Of a stretch of DNA of 6,700 nt, positions 6,418 through 6,700 are shown one piece after another. Both the position numbers and the translations under genes were made by a program. The notes beneath the pieces were generated by a model, which saw nothing but the letters and a program-made list of their open reading frames with translations, did not search any database and was not told the origin of the DNA. The number at the start of each line of letters is the position of its first letter. The stretch's first letter is position 1. Source of the stretch: Prevotellaceae bacterium (lineage in GTDB: Bacteria > Bacteroidota > Bacteroidia > Bacteroidales > Bacteroidaceae); the NCBI GenBank assembly GCA_022508685.1, contig JAFLUS010000109.1:1-6700 (forward strand). Direction: 5' to 3'.

Positions 6418-6513
6418 AGTGCACTTCCGTTGAATTTGAAGTGCACTTCAGATGAATTTAGAGTGCACTCCAGATGCAACGGAAGTGCACTCCAAATTGC
6501 ATAAAAGTGGAAT
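6418..6513. repeat. 22-bp periodic array of AGTGCACT palindromes (four exact copies and one degenerate)
   Basis: The 8-bp palindrome AGTGCACT occurs at 6418, 6440, 6462 and 6484, each start exactly 22 bp after the last. A degenerate fifth copy (AGTGGAAT) stands exactly in register at 6506. The 14-nt spacers are partly related (TCCGTTGAATTTGA, TCAGATGAATTTAG, CCAGATGCAACGGA), so the array looks like a diverged tandem repeat whose core has been kept. Flanks extend the core palindrome to GAAGTGCACTTC in copy 2 and GAGTGCACTC in copy 3. A 22-bp period is about two helical turns and places all cores on one face of the DNA, as in iterons or cooperative operators. Confidence 0.8.
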
Positions 6514-6568
6514 GCAGCGTAGGTAATTGTAAATCAACGCTTTGCATTGCATATACTTCACGGGGCAG

Positions 6569-6591
6569 TTAGTTGCGAATTTCGCAACTAA
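6569..6591. promoter_or_regulatory. Isolated 23-bp operator-like palindrome
   Basis: Arms TTAGTTGCGAA (6569-6579) and TTCGCAACTAA (6581-6591) are perfect 11-bp inverted repeats around one central T. The length and odd centre are typical of a dimeric regulator site. With essentially no loop, an RNA hairpin would be strained, so binding to duplex DNA is more likely. The target gene is not in view. Confidence 0.5.
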
Positions 6592-6618
6592 AACAGCAGC
6601 ATTAAATCTGTGCGTTTA

Positions 6619-6700
6619 TCAACATGAAATGCTCTGAAATCCGTCCAAAAGTTCTTCCGTTGACATCACACGCGAGTATGTTGAGAGGTAGTTTTCATGG
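6619..6700 (-). CDS. Possible C-terminal end of a protein entering from the right edge (uncertain)
   Basis: A minus-strand frame is open from the window edge to a TGA at 6619-6621, giving 26 visible residues that end STEELLDGFQSISC. The composition is protein-like, but the piece is too short to assign. An overlapping plus-strand frame starting at the ATG at 6624 (MKCSEIRPKVLPLTSHAS) is also open to the edge, and at most one is likely to be real. I slightly favour the minus strand on residue composition alone. Confidence 0.25.
   Translation of the reverse strand, partial: HENYLSTYSRVMSTEELLDGFQSISC

Larger units (their letters stand above)
6202..6700. other. Structured AT-rich intergenic region without a convincing complete gene
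   Basis: I find no protein-coding frame here with good gene character. Stop codons are frequent in all frames, and no TAnnTTTG box is visible on either strand. The stretch is AT-richer than the genes to the left, except for a GC-richer patch at about 6205-6300. It holds, in order, a pair of tiny overlapping frames (6239-6331), a cluster of TTAAC palindromes (6302-6352), a 22-bp periodic AGTGCACT array (6418-6513), an isolated 23-bp palindrome (6569-6591) and a possible gene end at the right edge. The density of palindromes suggests protein-binding sites or a decayed repeat element beside the tRNA. Confidence 0.6.

Noticed and set aside
6418..6513. CRISPR array
   Set aside because: The repeated core is only 8 bp with 14-nt spacers that are related to each other, and no cas genes are present. 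CRISPR repeats and spacers are much longer.

Overview
The window reads as chromosomal DNA of a Bacteroidales bacterium, most likely from the Prevotellaceae or a near relative. The support is a PorE-type (type IX secretion) lipoprotein with its characteristic domain order, start codons without Shine-Dalgarno sequences, and promoters of the Bacteroidetes type (TTTG about 20 bp before TAnnTTTG). The genus is an inference. The genes are GC-rich, while the last 400 bases are clearly AT-richer.

Layout. Positions 1-4689 hold four genes on the minus strand. In transcription order they are rsmI (16S rRNA ribose methyltransferase), a coiled-coil lipoprotein, a secreted protein of unknown function, and, after a strong hairpin and a 193-bp gap, a nearly complete porE that runs off the left edge. 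The first three genes are 24-27 bp apart and look like one operon. A 151-bp divergent intergenic region (4690-4840) carries a candidate promoter for each direction. Positions 4841-5944 on the plus strand encode an AI-2E/PerM-family membrane protein. A complete promoter then drives a tRNA-Lys(UUU) at 6090-6165, which ends in a perfect 16-bp hairpin terminator.

Positions 6202-6700 contain no convincing complete gene but are rich in structure: overlapping TTAAC palindromes (6302-6352), an array of four identical AGTGCACT palindromes at an exact 22-bp period with a degenerate fifth copy (6418-6513), and a separate 23-bp operator-like palindrome (6569-6591). This is the least explained part of the window. 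A possible gene end enters from the right edge.

Together the minus-strand genes are mostly envelope-directed: two lipoproteins and one exported protein beside a housekeeping rRNA modification gene. Nothing here proves a new system. The 22-bp array and the two unassigned envelope proteins are the best candidates for follow-up.
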